Shown here one piece after another: positions 1 through 11,787 of a stretch of 64,000 bases of DNA. The notes beneath the pieces were generated by a model that was not told where the DNA came from, ran no database searches, and saw only the letters and a list, made by a program, of their open reading frames with translations. How positions within the stretch are numbered: the stretch's first letter is position 1; each line of letters opens with the position of its first letter. Location: NCBI GenBank assembly GCA_965153455.1, contig OZ234494.1, positions 24,614,001 to 24,678,000 of the forward strand, given 5' to 3'. This stretch comes from Sphagnum compactum. Its lineage: Eukaryota > Bryophyta > Sphagnopsida > Sphagnales. Position numbers and translations under genes: made by a program.

Positions 1-3000
1 CCATTTGGGAAATGGCAAGGAGGCCCCATTTCCCCCACCCCACACCAAAACATGGCTATCATAGTTGGCAATTGAAGTCTAGATTATGTGACAATGTGCA
101 TAGACATTTTGGAAGAATTACACCCATCTTAGGTCAAATTTGATGAAGATTCAAGTTTTAGGAGATGATGGTCCAAAACTTAGCAACCACACATACAACA
201 TATGTAGCTATCTATGACGTTCTTTGCAAAGTTTAGATGTAGGATTCCATACATAGCTAGTTGCATTAAACGAACTAATTAACATCATTGATGTATGTAT
301 ATATGGTTCTATATATTTGTTCAATTGTTGGACTCCTCCATGTTGTTGGAACTCTAATTTCCAAATTATTTTGTTATTCATCGCAATCTAGGAATCTAAC
401 ATGCAATTTTCAAATGTAATGCTTGCAATTATGTGTTTTATAGGGTGGTTGATTTAGCGATTGAATTGGTGCATGTAAAATGTTAGGTTTAGGTGTAAAT
501 CAGTTGGAACTTGGTCATAAAGTTGTTATTTGTTCCACAAAAAATGTACCCTATATAGTCACACATGTAACTATATTGGCCAATCAAATTTTGGAATCAA
601 ACTTTGATTATACACATGTCAAATTGTAAACAAATAAATGTATAGTTGCGTGCAACTTCACCACAAAAGTTGCATATGAAATTGCTAATTGCAAATGTTG
701 GGTTGCCATGCATGTGGTGTCATCCTCACCTTACAATTAATGAACATGTGAAATCAACCCCAACCCTAGAACTTTAGGCAAACCAACACATGTATGACGG
801 GATAATATTAATGAAAGCCAAGAGATTATAAGATTGTGCACCACATGTCGACATTTTATTGTCATTAATTTGGACAATGTAGATTAATTAAATTAACATA
901 ATATTAAATATTGAATAAGGGAAGAAATTCTTAGGTGTCCCCATGTAAGTGGCCTAAACCATAGAAACAAGCCACAAAATTAAAGGTGGGAAATATAGTT
1001 GCACATAGTTGCATTTGCAACTATTTCACATACATATGTATGGATGAAATTATATAATGGTCCTATATATACTTGTTGAATATGTTGAGTCATATGAAAT
1101 TGAAAGTTGAATGCAACTTGTCTTGAGCAACTAAGGCAAATTCCAGTTGCATGTGTTGATTAATTATAACTGAAAATTAGTCACAAAACATTATTCTTCG
1201 ACTATTGATCCTCAATTGTTTAACAATGATATTAACACTAGCACCTCCATCTAGCAACACATCTTCCATTGTGTTTTTGTTGACATGTACTTATATTATA
1301 GTCATATGTGGATCCATTGTAATAACATCCACATGTGTTTATTCCATTATTAACACTAAAATTGGTCGTTTTATAGGTTTAAATTTTTGTAACACATATT
1401 TTTCCCAAGTTTGGTGCAAATTTTAAGCAAGATCTAAAGTGTATTCATCTATTTGCTCAAATCCATAAATTTTTTTCTACATAATTGATACAACCAATAA
1501 CAAATGTTGGTTCCTTTGGTACCTATGATTAGGAATTTTATATTTCATGATCAAGTAAATTACTAACTCAACTTGTGCTCCATTATCTTGTTAGTAGTTT
1601 GTTGGCATTCAATTGTGGTCCTTGAACTTGCATTTGCTAAATTTTTTCAACAAACTTATTCCTCAACAATTCCTCTTCATTCTAATCCGTTACATTTTTG
1701 CCCTTCAAAGGTTCCATGTATTTGAAAACCTATTGGTTAATGACTTTGTTGTGTGTGATGACCACTACAACCATCACTATTAAAAATCATGTTCATGACA
1801 ACTAAATTGCCTTGCAACTAAAGCTCCAAAATAACTAATATACAACTACATTATAATTGTCCCATTGAAATACAAAGAATTAATAAATAAAATGTCATGT
1901 CAAAAAAATAGGATGTTGTATATTGTAATTGCAAGTTAGTTGCGAAAAGACATCTATACAATAGAATGTACACATTGTAGATACGATTATAGTCAACCAT
2001 GTTTGACTTTGTTAACAAGTTGCACTTTAGTAGATGTGACAACTACATTACAACTAGGGTAAACGTAGCACCCAATCAACAATTATTTTACAACTAATGT
2101 ACAACTTTGAGACATATGATCATGCCATGTGTATGCATTTTCATTACTCATTACATATGACACTTGCAACTTGTTTGCAACTAATTGTCAACTATGATTT
2201 CCATTAATATAACTAGTTGTGCCATTAGGTTGCCATTGTATAAATATTATTTTTCCATTACTTTGTGACTATTGTTCAACTATTTTATTAGTAGTTTTCA
2301 ACTATATTGCAACTCACAACACCATGTGGCCTTATAAACCTATCGTACCATATAATTCATTACAGGTGAAAACTTGTTTTTGAAGTGAAATTAAAAAAAG
2401 TCTAATATATTACAAATTTAATTTGAGTATACATATGGATTTGTTTAAATTATATACATTGGAGTTTTACACTTTAAACATCTAATTGTTTTATTGACAA
2501 GGGTTGATTCTTTCAAGCCAATATAAGGCCCATGCACATATTATTAAAAAAACTCAAGATGTATTGTAAAGGATTTTTTGTCCTTCTAACAATTAACATA
2601 TAGTAAATATACAAACCAAAGTAACCAAATCAACCAAGTCAAGATGTGGACAATTAATATACAACTCGGTTTCAACGTGGAATTTGAAAATTGAGAATAT
2701 GAATTTGGGAAGAAAACCCTGAGCAAGTGACACATGGTCATAAATCAATAGATTTCCCCCATTGCATCAACGACCTTCATGCACCTATGCCTATTGTTAA
2801 AAAACCCAACCTAAACTAAAAAGGAAATGGTTTTTTCTTTACACATTTTGCGCATTTATTAATCTTATGGTGATGTAATTATCATATCATGTGTTAAATA
2901 ATTAAGATTTTCTTTCCAATTTAGAAATAGATTGAAAGGTTGTCACAAGTTTGTTTATTTATTTATGAAACTTGAAGGTTGAAGGTATTTTTTAAAGTTG

Positions 3001-3960
3001 AAAGTTCTTGTTCTTGTTCTCAAAGGTTGAAAGTTCTTGTTCTTGTTCTTGGAGCTTGAAAGTTCTTATTCTTGTTCTTGTTTTCAAAGGTTGAAAATTC
3101 TTGTTTTTGTTTTTGGAGGTTGAAGGTTTTTGGTTTTATTCTTGAAAGTTGAAAATTCTTGTTTTTGTTCTTGAAGGTCAAAGGTTCTTGTTATTGTTTT
3201 TTATCTTGGAGGTTGAAGGTTTTTTCAAAAATAAAATGTAATCTTGAGTAGTTTAGAGCATGCACATGTGATGTTGTATAATTTGGTTAAGTTGTTAATT
3301 AACTATGTTATTGAATGTGCTGTTGTTTATTGTGTAATAATCCAAACCAATACATGTAAGAAGACAAATTTCAAAACAACAAAGGTGTGGTGAATTTTAA
3401 CCTCAATAATCCAAGCATGTGATGCATTTCATTTTTAAAACCACCATTGTATGCAAATGTAGTTTATTACAAAAATTAATTTCTATCAATGTTATGTATG
3501 TTGCATTTTATTGATAAATAATTAAGTCATGTTAATGGCATTATAGTTGTAAATTAATTTTATTTGAGTTCAAAAGATCACCAATAGAAAAATTATCTTC
3601 TGCGACTTGTCTTATGCAACTACACATGTCTTATGCAACTAAAAGTAGTTGCAAATTATTATCATTTTTTAGTTGCATACAACACATGTAGTTGGGTGAA
3701 AGCATGGGAATGAAGAATTTTGTTTTTTTGGTGAAAAATATCGATAAATTAAGACTTAATACATTGAACTCATGAATATTTTTTACTTTAATGATCAATA
3801 AGAGGAAGATCTTTGACTTCATTGCATAATATAAAATAATTGCATTTTTAATATGCATTTAAGTACAATTTTAGAAATACAAGTATTGGAAAATAGGTGT
3901 CACACTCTTACTTCAAATATATGAAAGTATGATGAAAATAAAATTGAAATTGAAATTTTT
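1..3960. other. AT-rich intergenic spacer
   Basis: No gene is supported here. All ORFs are short and have no recognisable motif. The sequence is AT-rich and unusually dense in the words AGTTGCA/TGCAACT, a bias that continues to about 8 kb and looks like old repeat amplification. A TTCTTG-rich simple repeat lies at about 2980-3225. Confidence 0.7.
2980..3225. repeat. TTCTTG-rich imperfect minisatellite
   Basis: An imperfect tandem array of a unit like GAAAGTTCTTGTTCTTG, each followed by a variable TTCTCAAAGGTT or TTGGAGGTT block. About eight degenerate units are visible. The period is roughly 25-35 bp. Nothing coding is seen. Confidence 0.7.
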
Positions 3961-4787
3961 TGTCACAACCCTAGCAGAGAATGTGAGGGAATGAACCCCC
4001 ACACTCCCAAGTGAGCTTCCACTTTGGGAGTTGGAGTCCCGATGGACTTCCAAATTTTCAGAGAGTAATAGCAGGGGTCAAAACCCATTGGATTGATGCG
4101 TTCCTTATATCATTGGAAAGATCTTGGAACGTAGATGTCTAAAATGGGCTTGCATGACCCATTTGGATACTTAAAACATAAGTTATGACCAAAAGAAGAC
4201 CAATAGTCAAATTGGCAATTTGACTCTTGACCACTAAAAGTCAGGAATCACTTCGATTTCCTTGTGTGTAGGTGACGTGCCACATATCGTTGAAAAGTTC
4301 TTGATGAGGGCTACAACTTTGCTTCACACCTCACCTCAATCGGAGGTCTGCACATAAAGTTATGGGCCTCCAAAGTTTTGGGGGTCCCAATTTAGGGAAT
4401 TTTGAGACTCCCACTTGGGAGTCCCGAGACAAAATGCCATTTGGGTGTTAACCCTGTGGCCAAGCACAGAGTATACTATAAGGGGGAAAGTGGTGGCTTC
4501 CCCCAAGTCCAGGCTATGGTGAGTCTTGTCAATCCGTGTTTGCCCGTGGTTCGTCCGTGCACCAAAAGCGCTCAAATTATGCACCAACCAACTTGTTGTT
4601 TGGTATGTGTAGGTCCGTGTGAGTAATTGATGCTTGTCACTCTTCTTAGTCCCCATCTTGGAGCTCCAACACGCCCCTTTACCTCCAAAGTACTACGAGT
4701 TAGGGAGCGTGCCCCAACTCTTTACTCTTCCGCTGTTTTCACCTTAGACTCACATTTGAGTCCATCAAAGAGCTTGGGAACGTGTCA
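3961..4787 (+). mobile_element. Probable solo LTR (gypsy-type ends)
   Basis: This block is clearly more GC-rich than its surroundings. It begins TGTCACAACCCTA, a start common in Ty3/gypsy LTRs, and ends GAACGTGTCA, so it has the TG...CA termini expected of an LTR. Five bases, TTTTT, flank both ends (3956-3960 and 4788-4792) and could be the target-site duplication, though they are low complexity. A TATA-like ACTATAAGG lies at 4476-4483, fitting an LTR promoter on the plus strand. No internal region or second adjacent LTR is present, hence solo LTR. A diverged copy in the same orientation lies at about 61.7-62.5 kb. The ORFs inside are not credible genes. Confidence 0.55.
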
Positions 4788-5318
4788 TTTTTGTACTGTC
4801 AAATGGATAGAACACTAATATGTATCAATGTGTTTTAAATTTTTTCATATCATAATCATAATTTCTCAAAGTTCTCATATAAAAGTATGTTGGAGATTTT
4901 GAAAACCCAACTAGTTTAAAACATACCTTTCATCCATTTTTTTCTATGAAAATTCCTCACATTTTATGTGTAACTTATTATAAATTCGATGGAGTGCAAC
5001 ATTGTTTCATAATGAAAGTTAAAGAAATTTTTAATAGGTTTTATCATGTTTATGCCATAAATGTGACTATGACTACATGTGTGACTACTTTTTGGCATAC
5101 TTTACCATGCTTTCACCTAGTTGCATAAAAAAAGTCATACAAAATAATTTTACATAAGACAATGTTAATGTATATAATTTTAGATTCATTTCATATTTAT
5201 AATGAATGATGGAATGCAATTTTGTATTATTTGTCATAATTTGGACAATGATAATGCATGTGTACAGTCTACACATTTGCATTATAAGTTGCAATTTAAA
5301 TGTCCATTACTATTAAAA
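4788..5318. other. AT-rich spacer
   Basis: Short spacer between the putative solo LTR and the MITE. No gene or motif is seen. Confidence 0.6.
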
Positions 5319-5472
5319 CATTACAACAAAAGGTGTCCTTGTACATCGAGTGATTTCGCTAAATTTTGAGTGAATTCACTAGTCTTAGTAAATGGGGACT
5401 AGTTGGAAAGTAGTGAACTCATTAGTTTAGTGAATAGGGACTAATGAATTGCACCCACATTTTGTAGTAATG
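5319..5472. mobile_element. MITE, CACTA-like ends (154 bp)
   Basis: The left end reads CATTACAACAAAAGGTGTCC and the reverse complement of the right end reads CATTACTACAAAATGTGGGT, giving imperfect terminal inverted repeats of about 20 bp. AAA flanks both ends and could be a 3-bp target duplication as made by CACTA elements. The interior repeats AGTGAATTCACTAG-like words. No ORF is present. A related right end is found near 10.33 kb. Confidence 0.6.
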
Positions 5473-7070
5473 AAATCAACTACCATACAATTACATTGGA
5501 ACCCATAACTAAACACCTAGTTGCAAAGGACATCAATTGATTTTGTTTATCGATCTGGATAAATGAAAAATCATGCAAGCATTAGGTTTGTGATGGATGA
5601 ATGAAAAATCATTCAACATTAGGTTTGTTAATGGATGAATACAAAATCACACAAGCATTAAGTTTGCAAATGGATGAACTTGCCTAATAGTTATTCCATA
5701 GTATTCACCTAATTGCCATTTGCAAATTGGGTAGATTATAATTACACACAAGTACTACCTTGTGCCACCATGAGTTGTCACATAATTGCCATTTAGTTTT
5801 AGTGTACCTATAGTTGCAAAGGAATTGTAACAAAAATCAACAAAGGTCATCATTGATGGATGGATGGATGAAAAGTAACATCAACATGATGTTACAATGG
5901 TAGTTGCAAACTAGTTGCATTGGAGTTGCATAATAGATGTTCTTGCACAATTGCAATTGAATTACGCAAGTTGCATACATATATGGTTCCATATATGGTG
6001 AGTTGCATCTATTGCAACTCATGTGACTTGTCCAATAGCATTCACGCCCTAGAAATATATCGAGTTGCAATGAAGTTGCAAGTGATCATTACAACTCAAA
6101 AGGCCAATTGCAACCCTAGTTGCAAATCACCCTATTTTTCATAGTGCATGTTAAGTAATTATACAATATTTGTTTTGCATCTTTAACATTTTTTCCCCTC
6201 CTATAGCTTTTTATTTGCGTTACATTTTTTGCATCTTAACAAAATGTGGACATTCCATCAATTTGTGCCTTCATGTACCACAAATGTGAAATGAATACTT
6301 GAGAAGTTTAAAGGTTTATTATGCTATGCAATTACTTTTATATCAACTTGCACCAATTCATCTTGCTTCTTACTCCTACATTATCAACATTGTGGTTTGT
6401 ATGACCATAATTGGTATAATAAATGTTGGTTCAATTAATGTTTTACTACTTCATTTGAATAATTCCCATATTAACCACATGTGTATTTGAGAATGTGCTA
6501 ATTTTTCTATTTTAGAAATGCCCTTTTCACACAACATAATAACTTTTTTGTGTTGTAATGAAGTTGCATGCTTCATACCGGTTGTAGCAATACATAGGTA
6601 CGACTTTAGTTTAAACATAAACATTGGGGTAAAAAATTTGTTTGAAGTCTTGGTTTGTAAATTATTCACCATTTTCAATAGATGTTCATAATAAACCTCT
6701 GCTATTCATTATTGACTTGTTGAGAACTGTTCAACTCCACACATGTACACCTATTCATTATTTTGCACCATCCAACATCTTCTACAAAATGCTCAAATTA
6801 ACTCTTCAAAATTGGTTCAAAGGTAGTCACTCAAGTAGTTGCATTAATTTGAAACCATGTCCTTAAGTGTGAATTCAAAGAAATTCACAATATTTACATC
6901 TTATGTTTCATCATTAGTTCAAATCACATCTTTGAATACACACATGTGCATCAAGATCCATTCCTTTAACATATTGATCTAGATAGTTCAAATTTTTTTA
7001 ATTTGGACATTCAGGAGGAATTGGTGATTTGCTTACAATCATTAATGAGTTCCTTAATGGTTTAGTACAA
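5473..7070. other. AT-rich spacer, AGTTGCA-rich
   Basis: No gene supported. The segment 5880-6130 is packed with AGTTGCA and its complement. A direct repeat of a GGTTTGT(T)AATGGATGAA-like unit of about 50 bp occurs around 5560-5680. Confidence 0.6.
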
Positions 7071-7310
7071 TTACTATAAGTTCACTACAAATGTATGAGG
7101 AATTGTAATATTTGTTGTTTGCACATATATTGGGATTGCATGTTGAATTGTCATTATAAGTCCATGTACCAATGTACTAGGAACTATAATAACCATTGCT
7201 TGCATGTGAGTGGATATTGGATATGGTACATTACTATAGGTTCATGTACCAACGTACCAAGAATTATAATAACTATATTTGTTGCCCATATGTTGACCTT
7301 GGGTGGTGCG
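7071..7310. repeat. 80-bp tandem repeat, three units
   Basis: Three head-to-tail diverged units begin at 7071, 7151 and 7231, each opening with a TTACTATAAGTTCA-like box followed by CATGTACCAA(T/C)GTAC and GAA(T/C)TATAATAA. The 80-bp spacing is exact. The ORFs crossing it on both strands reflect repeat structure and are not taken as genes. Confidence 0.7.
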
Positions 7311-8630
7311 TTGATGTTATTCCAAGCAACATGGTTCAAGGCACAATAATCGAATGGAACAAGCCATGGGTCATCCCATTTAACCATTTTTTGGTCAAAC
7401 ATTCTTGATTCCATCACTTGGATCTATGGTTAGGTTCTTCCACCTCTATGAACTATCCAAGTTGGAACATTTCTTATGTCCACACCTCCTATGATTTGTA
7501 TAGGTTGGGTAGGCAACAATAGCTTTCTATTAAAAAGGAGATTGATAAGTGAACATGACTAGCACATGTTCCTTTATTCCATGCCTTAGGTTATCATCAA
7601 TGAATGGACATTTATTCATGGTATTTTTTTAATATAGCACATGCACCTTGCATATGGTACAGTATGTCTAGGGATCTTGTCTAGCAATTGAACTTGGTGA
7701 TGCATTGATTATTCATCCACCATCATGGTTGTTCCAATAATACACATTACTCCCAAATCACTAGGTCTATTAAAAACTATTATAGGATTTGCTTCTACAA
7801 TTGATGCACTACATTGTGCGATGGAGTTTATCAAAGTACTTGTGGTTTTCTTAGCAACTATGTGGTATACATGACATGTGGTTCTTGTACATACTTAGTG
7901 TTTACCAATTCTTCACAAACAACCACATTGTTGTTTACAAAACCTTCCCATTGCTTTGGTGGTTCAAGTATGGTGGGGTTTCAAAAATGCTAAACATGTG
8001 CACAATTTACATGTCTTGTCACAAACCATTCTCCTTACTCCAACTCCATACTTTCACCTCTCAAAAAACCCTACAAATTTAAATGGCATGTCAAATTGTT
8101 TGCTTTTAAAGTGCATTCATGGTTGGGTACCACAAGAGGAACTATGACACCCATTTGTCCTATAACTAAAATTCTAAACTAAGGACTTAGCAAAATGAAT
8201 GTTCTAAGATGCTAAACAATAAAAGGGGGATATGTATGTTTAGGCTTTCAACCAATAAGTGTTATAATGAATGATTCAAATCAATTGAACAAATTTTGAA
8301 TGTCCTGTTCAAGTAAGGATGTGTCCCTAGTTCATTAAGAATTTCACTACCCATTCAAGTGAAATCACCACTAATTCGTTAGATTATAAATTTATTGAAT
8401 TCACCAAACCACCTAGTGATCGGCGACAAGTTGGTATGGGCATACAAATTCACTAAAAAATAATCAAATTAAAAATTGCCACATGGCATTTATTATTTAA
8501 ATTTAAAATTTTAATATTAAATCGAATTTTTCAATTTATATTTTTCATGAGAATACTATTTATATACATACATTCAACATATGATGTTGACTATATGGGT
8601 CAACATACACAATGTTGACCACATGGAAGT
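7311..8630. other. AT-rich spacer
   Basis: No gene supported. At about 8310-8440 a stretch with GGATGTGTCCCTAGTTCATTAAG resembles the end of the CACTA-like MITE family and may be the left end of a larger element whose right end lies near 10.33 kb. Confidence 0.5.
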
Positions 8631-8631
8631 T

Positions 8632-8695
8632 TTCACCAAGATTTGAACCTTGGATTTCAAGGTAATAACCCATTGCTTTTGTCATCCAACCACTT
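8632..8695 (-). other. tRNA-like relic (possible SINE head)
   Basis: Read on the minus strand, GGTTCAAATCTTGG is close to the internal pol III box B and sits in a T-arm-like stem (CCAAG/CTTGG). A weak box A-like segment and a GTGGTTGGATGAC stretch precede it. It is not a functional tRNA because the arms are incomplete. Similar modules occur near 11.75, 51.67 and 54.0 kb. Confidence 0.35.
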
Positions 8696-8779
8696 CATTT
8701 GAATTGAAACACCTTAAGTGATGATTGTATTTAATACATTGTTTATTCTGATTGTTTTGCAAAAGCCAACTTTAACTAT

Positions 8780-9325
8780 TATTATATTTTTCATACTATG
8801 TCGAAATGAAATTTTTAAAAGTTCAATCTAGAAGATTTTTCCAAAATTTACAGATCTTAAAATTTTCGAGGAAAAAAAAATTGATTGAAAAAAATTTGAA
8901 TCTTGCAATTTAATACATTTCAACAATGATGTTTTGAAGATTTTTTCTTTTTAAAATTATTCTTATCTTTTTCATATTTTGTCCAAATGAAGAACTTTAA
9001 ACTTCATTTTATAAGATTTTTCCAAAATGCACACATCTTTAACATTAAAAGAAAAAATAACTACTTAATTTGACTGAAAATACATTTGAAACTTGCAATT
9101 TAATGCATTTTAGCAATGGTCTTTCAAAGTTTTTCTTTTTTTTAATCATTATTATCTTTTTCATACTTTGTCCAAATGAAAAAATTAAATTTCATTATAT
9201 ACATGTTTTTCCAAAATCTTCACACATAAAAATATTTTAAGAAATAAAAATAAGTTAATTTGACTGAAAATGCATTTAATTTTGTCATTTAACACATTTC
9301 AACGATATGTTTTAAAGATTTTTCC
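8780..9325. repeat. About 185-bp tandem repeat, three units
   Basis: Three diverged head-to-tail units are marked by TTTTTCATACT(A/T)TGTC(G/C)AAATGAA at about 8787, 8968 and 9157, a period of 181 and 189 bp. Each unit also contains TTTTTCCAAAAT, then TTGACTGAAAAT or similar, then CATTTCAACAATG. The period is in the range typical of plant satellite monomers, but only three copies are visible. Confidence 0.7.
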
Positions 9326-9760
9326 CAAATATTTGATTTTTGATAATGATATATATATTAAATTACATGTCCCCACATTTTAAACATATATTTAATCAAT
9401 ATGTGTAAATTTATTATAATCTTAATTATAATTATTTAGTAATTGAATTAAATGTGTAATATTTAAGTTATTAAACACATAATATTATTTTTAAAAAATA
9501 CTTTGTAATGTTATATGAAATATTAACATTATGTGAAATAGTAACATATATGTAAACTTCTTAGTTATTAGTTTATACACATATAATATTTTTTGTATTG
9601 TAAATTTTATTGAAGTATATTTTGAAAAAAATCTCATTTAATTTTTCCAAAGGTCTTTGTATTCATAAAAATAAATTTAATAAAAACTATAACATGTTTT
9701 AAAATTTGTACGACTACCAAGTCTTTTAATAAATCAATAAATACTTACATTCAATAAATA
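9326..9760. other. Very AT-rich spacer
   Basis: Almost pure A/T sequence with no ORF or motif, ending at the Helitron insertion site. Confidence 0.6.
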
Positions 9761-10146
9761 CTAGTGGGTACCCGTGACGTTTGGACACAATCCGCCCGTG
9801 CCCAGCCCGCTCGTGCCTAGTCCGCCCGTGCTGTGCCCGCCCGTGCCGTGCCCGCCCGTGCCCAGTCCGTCCGTGCCATGCCCTTCTCCCGGGCCCAGTC
9901 CGCCCATGCCCAGTCTGCCCGTGCCTAGTCCGTCCGTGCCGTGCCCTTCTCCCGGGCCCAGCCCACCTGTGCCCGTGCCCAGTCCGTGCCCAGTTCCCGC
10001 CCGTGCCCAAGACAGACTGACAGACCAAGCCCTGTCACTCATAGACAGACGTAGTGTTGGGCATCGCCCGTTGCTTCACCGGCCTCTCCCTCCCCCACCC
10101 CCCAAAACCTCCGTCACAGACAGACTTACTGAATTAATAGTATAGA
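9761..10146 (-). mobile_element. Non-autonomous Helitron (386 bp)
   Basis: Read on the minus strand the element begins TCTATACTATTAATTC at 10146 and ends GGGTACCCACTAG at 9761. A 5' TC and a 3' CTAG preceded by a GC-rich palindrome are hallmarks of plant Helitrons. The flanking bases are A upstream and T downstream, the A/T insertion rule of Helitrons, and no target duplication is needed. No Rep/helicase is encoded. Its interior from about 9790 to 10015 is a GC-rich minisatellite, a sharp contrast to the AT-rich flanks. Long ORFs rich in Pro/Cys/Arg or Gly on both strands are artefacts of that repeat. Confidence 0.75.
9790..10015. repeat. GC-rich minisatellite inside the Helitron
   Basis: Repeated CCCGTGCCCAGTCCGCC-like units of about 10-20 bp (core GCCCGTGCC), including two longer copies each containing CCCTTCTCCCGGGCCCAG at about 9881 and 9941. 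It stops inside the Helitron ends, so it moved or grew as part of the element. Confidence 0.8.
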
Positions 10147-11700
10147 TTATGTTTCTAATTCATTTATAAATAATTTGAATAATTAAAAAATGAACTTTAG
10201 TGAATTAGGTGTAAATGATTTCACCCATGGTGCAATCACAGTGAGTCAAAACACTAGCTAGTGAACCTGTTTCACTTTCAAGGCTTCTTAGTGAAATGGG
10301 TTAATGAATTAGACCCATGTTTCCTAGTAATATAAACCAAAAACGAATGTAGGACTATGTAGACATTTCAAAATGACATACTTTCATTTGAAGTGCCAAA
10401 ACCCTATTAAAACCATCAATGTCTTGTTGTTTACACCCACATCTCTTATACTTCTTTCCAAACCTTTGGAATGTAAATTTTTAATTAACAAAATTAATTT
10501 GATTATCCTTATTAATGCATCTATTTTATGAAAAAATCCAAGATTCTAGCATCAATTCCACAAAATTTGGTGATTTATCATACTAAAAATTTATGTCATC
10601 ATATAAAACATACTTTAATCTATTTGTGGTTAAAATATGGAACAATTTGAACAAATATTACTAGTCCTATTGAACCTTTTCAATAAAATTACAGAGTGGG
10701 ACACAATTCTTAAACCATCTTTCATGGCAATTAAAAACATGTTTTAATCATCCAAATCACAAAAATTTGTCACCATTTTAATCAAGAAGTATGTCATGAT
10801 GACATAGCATGCCATTTGGCAACAAGGTGTGACAAATTTTCATGGCAATCCATGATTTTTTGTGACACCATAAGTTTTTGTGTCTTGAATTTATGGCATC
10901 AATATTTGTCATGGCATGCCATAATTTTTTGTGTGCCATGAGGTTTTTGAAGTCATGAATTCACATGCATGTGTATGTGTACTAAATAATTCATTGTTAA
11001 CTTATAATTATGATTACAATATTAATAGTGGTTTTGAAATAGGTGACACATAATTCATTGATTTTTTAACTATTTAACACATTGGCTTAGGTTAACATAC
11101 CTATTATGTTAACCTATGTATGTAGGCTATTTAGCAAAAACTTATTTTGTAATATAAACTACCTTGTAAGTTACTTAACTAAACATAAGAAATTCACTAC
11201 ATCTAGTATGTTTAAATATACTTAAAATAGGTTACCCTACGAATAGGTTAACCTAAATAGGCTTGCATAGGTTCCTAACTTTAGGTTTTTTGTCAAGTCA
11301 ACTTAGGTAGCTTCATTACAATATATTTTATCAAGTTTGTAATCACCTCAAGTTTGTGCAACTAAATGTGACTAGATGTGATTATATGTGATTATATGTG
11401 ACTAGATACAACTATGATGCGATTTAGATGGGACTAAATGCGACTAGATGTGACTAGATGCAATTAAATGCGATATAATTATCCTAGGGTTTTTTTAGCC
11501 TAAGAATGCCTAGGTTAACCTATGCTAGGTTAATAAGTAATATAGGTTGACAAACTAGTTCATCTTAAATCACCCTAGAAGGTCTAAGTTTAGGCTAGGT
11601 TGGTAGGTAGTAAGTAGGTTGACCTAAGTCAACTTAAGGTGGCCAAGGTTAATTCAAAGTTAAAATTTTTGAGCTTTATAACTTTGTGTTAAATATAATT
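10147..11700. other. Spacer with MITE-related end and AGGTTAACCT-rich DNA
   Basis: The segment at about 10250-10335 ends TTAATGAATTAGACCCATGTTTCCTAGTAATAT and matches the right end of the 5319-5472 MITE, so it is the end of another member. At 11355-11475 a short array of ATGTGACTAG-like units occurs. From about 11080 the DNA is rich in AGGTTAACCT/AGGTTAGG words. No gene is supported. Confidence 0.55.
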
Positions 11701-11710
11701 AGTATAAAAA

Positions 11711-11787
11711 ATGTGGTAGTGCAATGGACGAGGACTTGGACCCCAAAGTGAAGGTGAAGGGTTCAAATCCTCATTCTTGCAACTTAT
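11711..11787 (+). other. tRNA-like relic (possible SINE head)
   Basis: GTGGTAGTGCAATGGAC fits an internal pol III box A and GGGTTCAAATCCTC, about 45 bases downstream, fits box B. An anticodon-arm-like ACTT...AAGT lies between. The acceptor stem is not closed, so this is a tRNA-derived relic, either a tRNA pseudogene or the head of a SINE. No clear poly-A or T-rich tail was found. Confidence 0.45.

Noticed and set aside
9726-10145. Overlapping ORFs of 79-123 aa rich in Pro/Ser/Cys or Gly on both strands
   Set aside because: They are forced by the GC-rich minisatellite inside the Helitron; all frames are open for the same reason.
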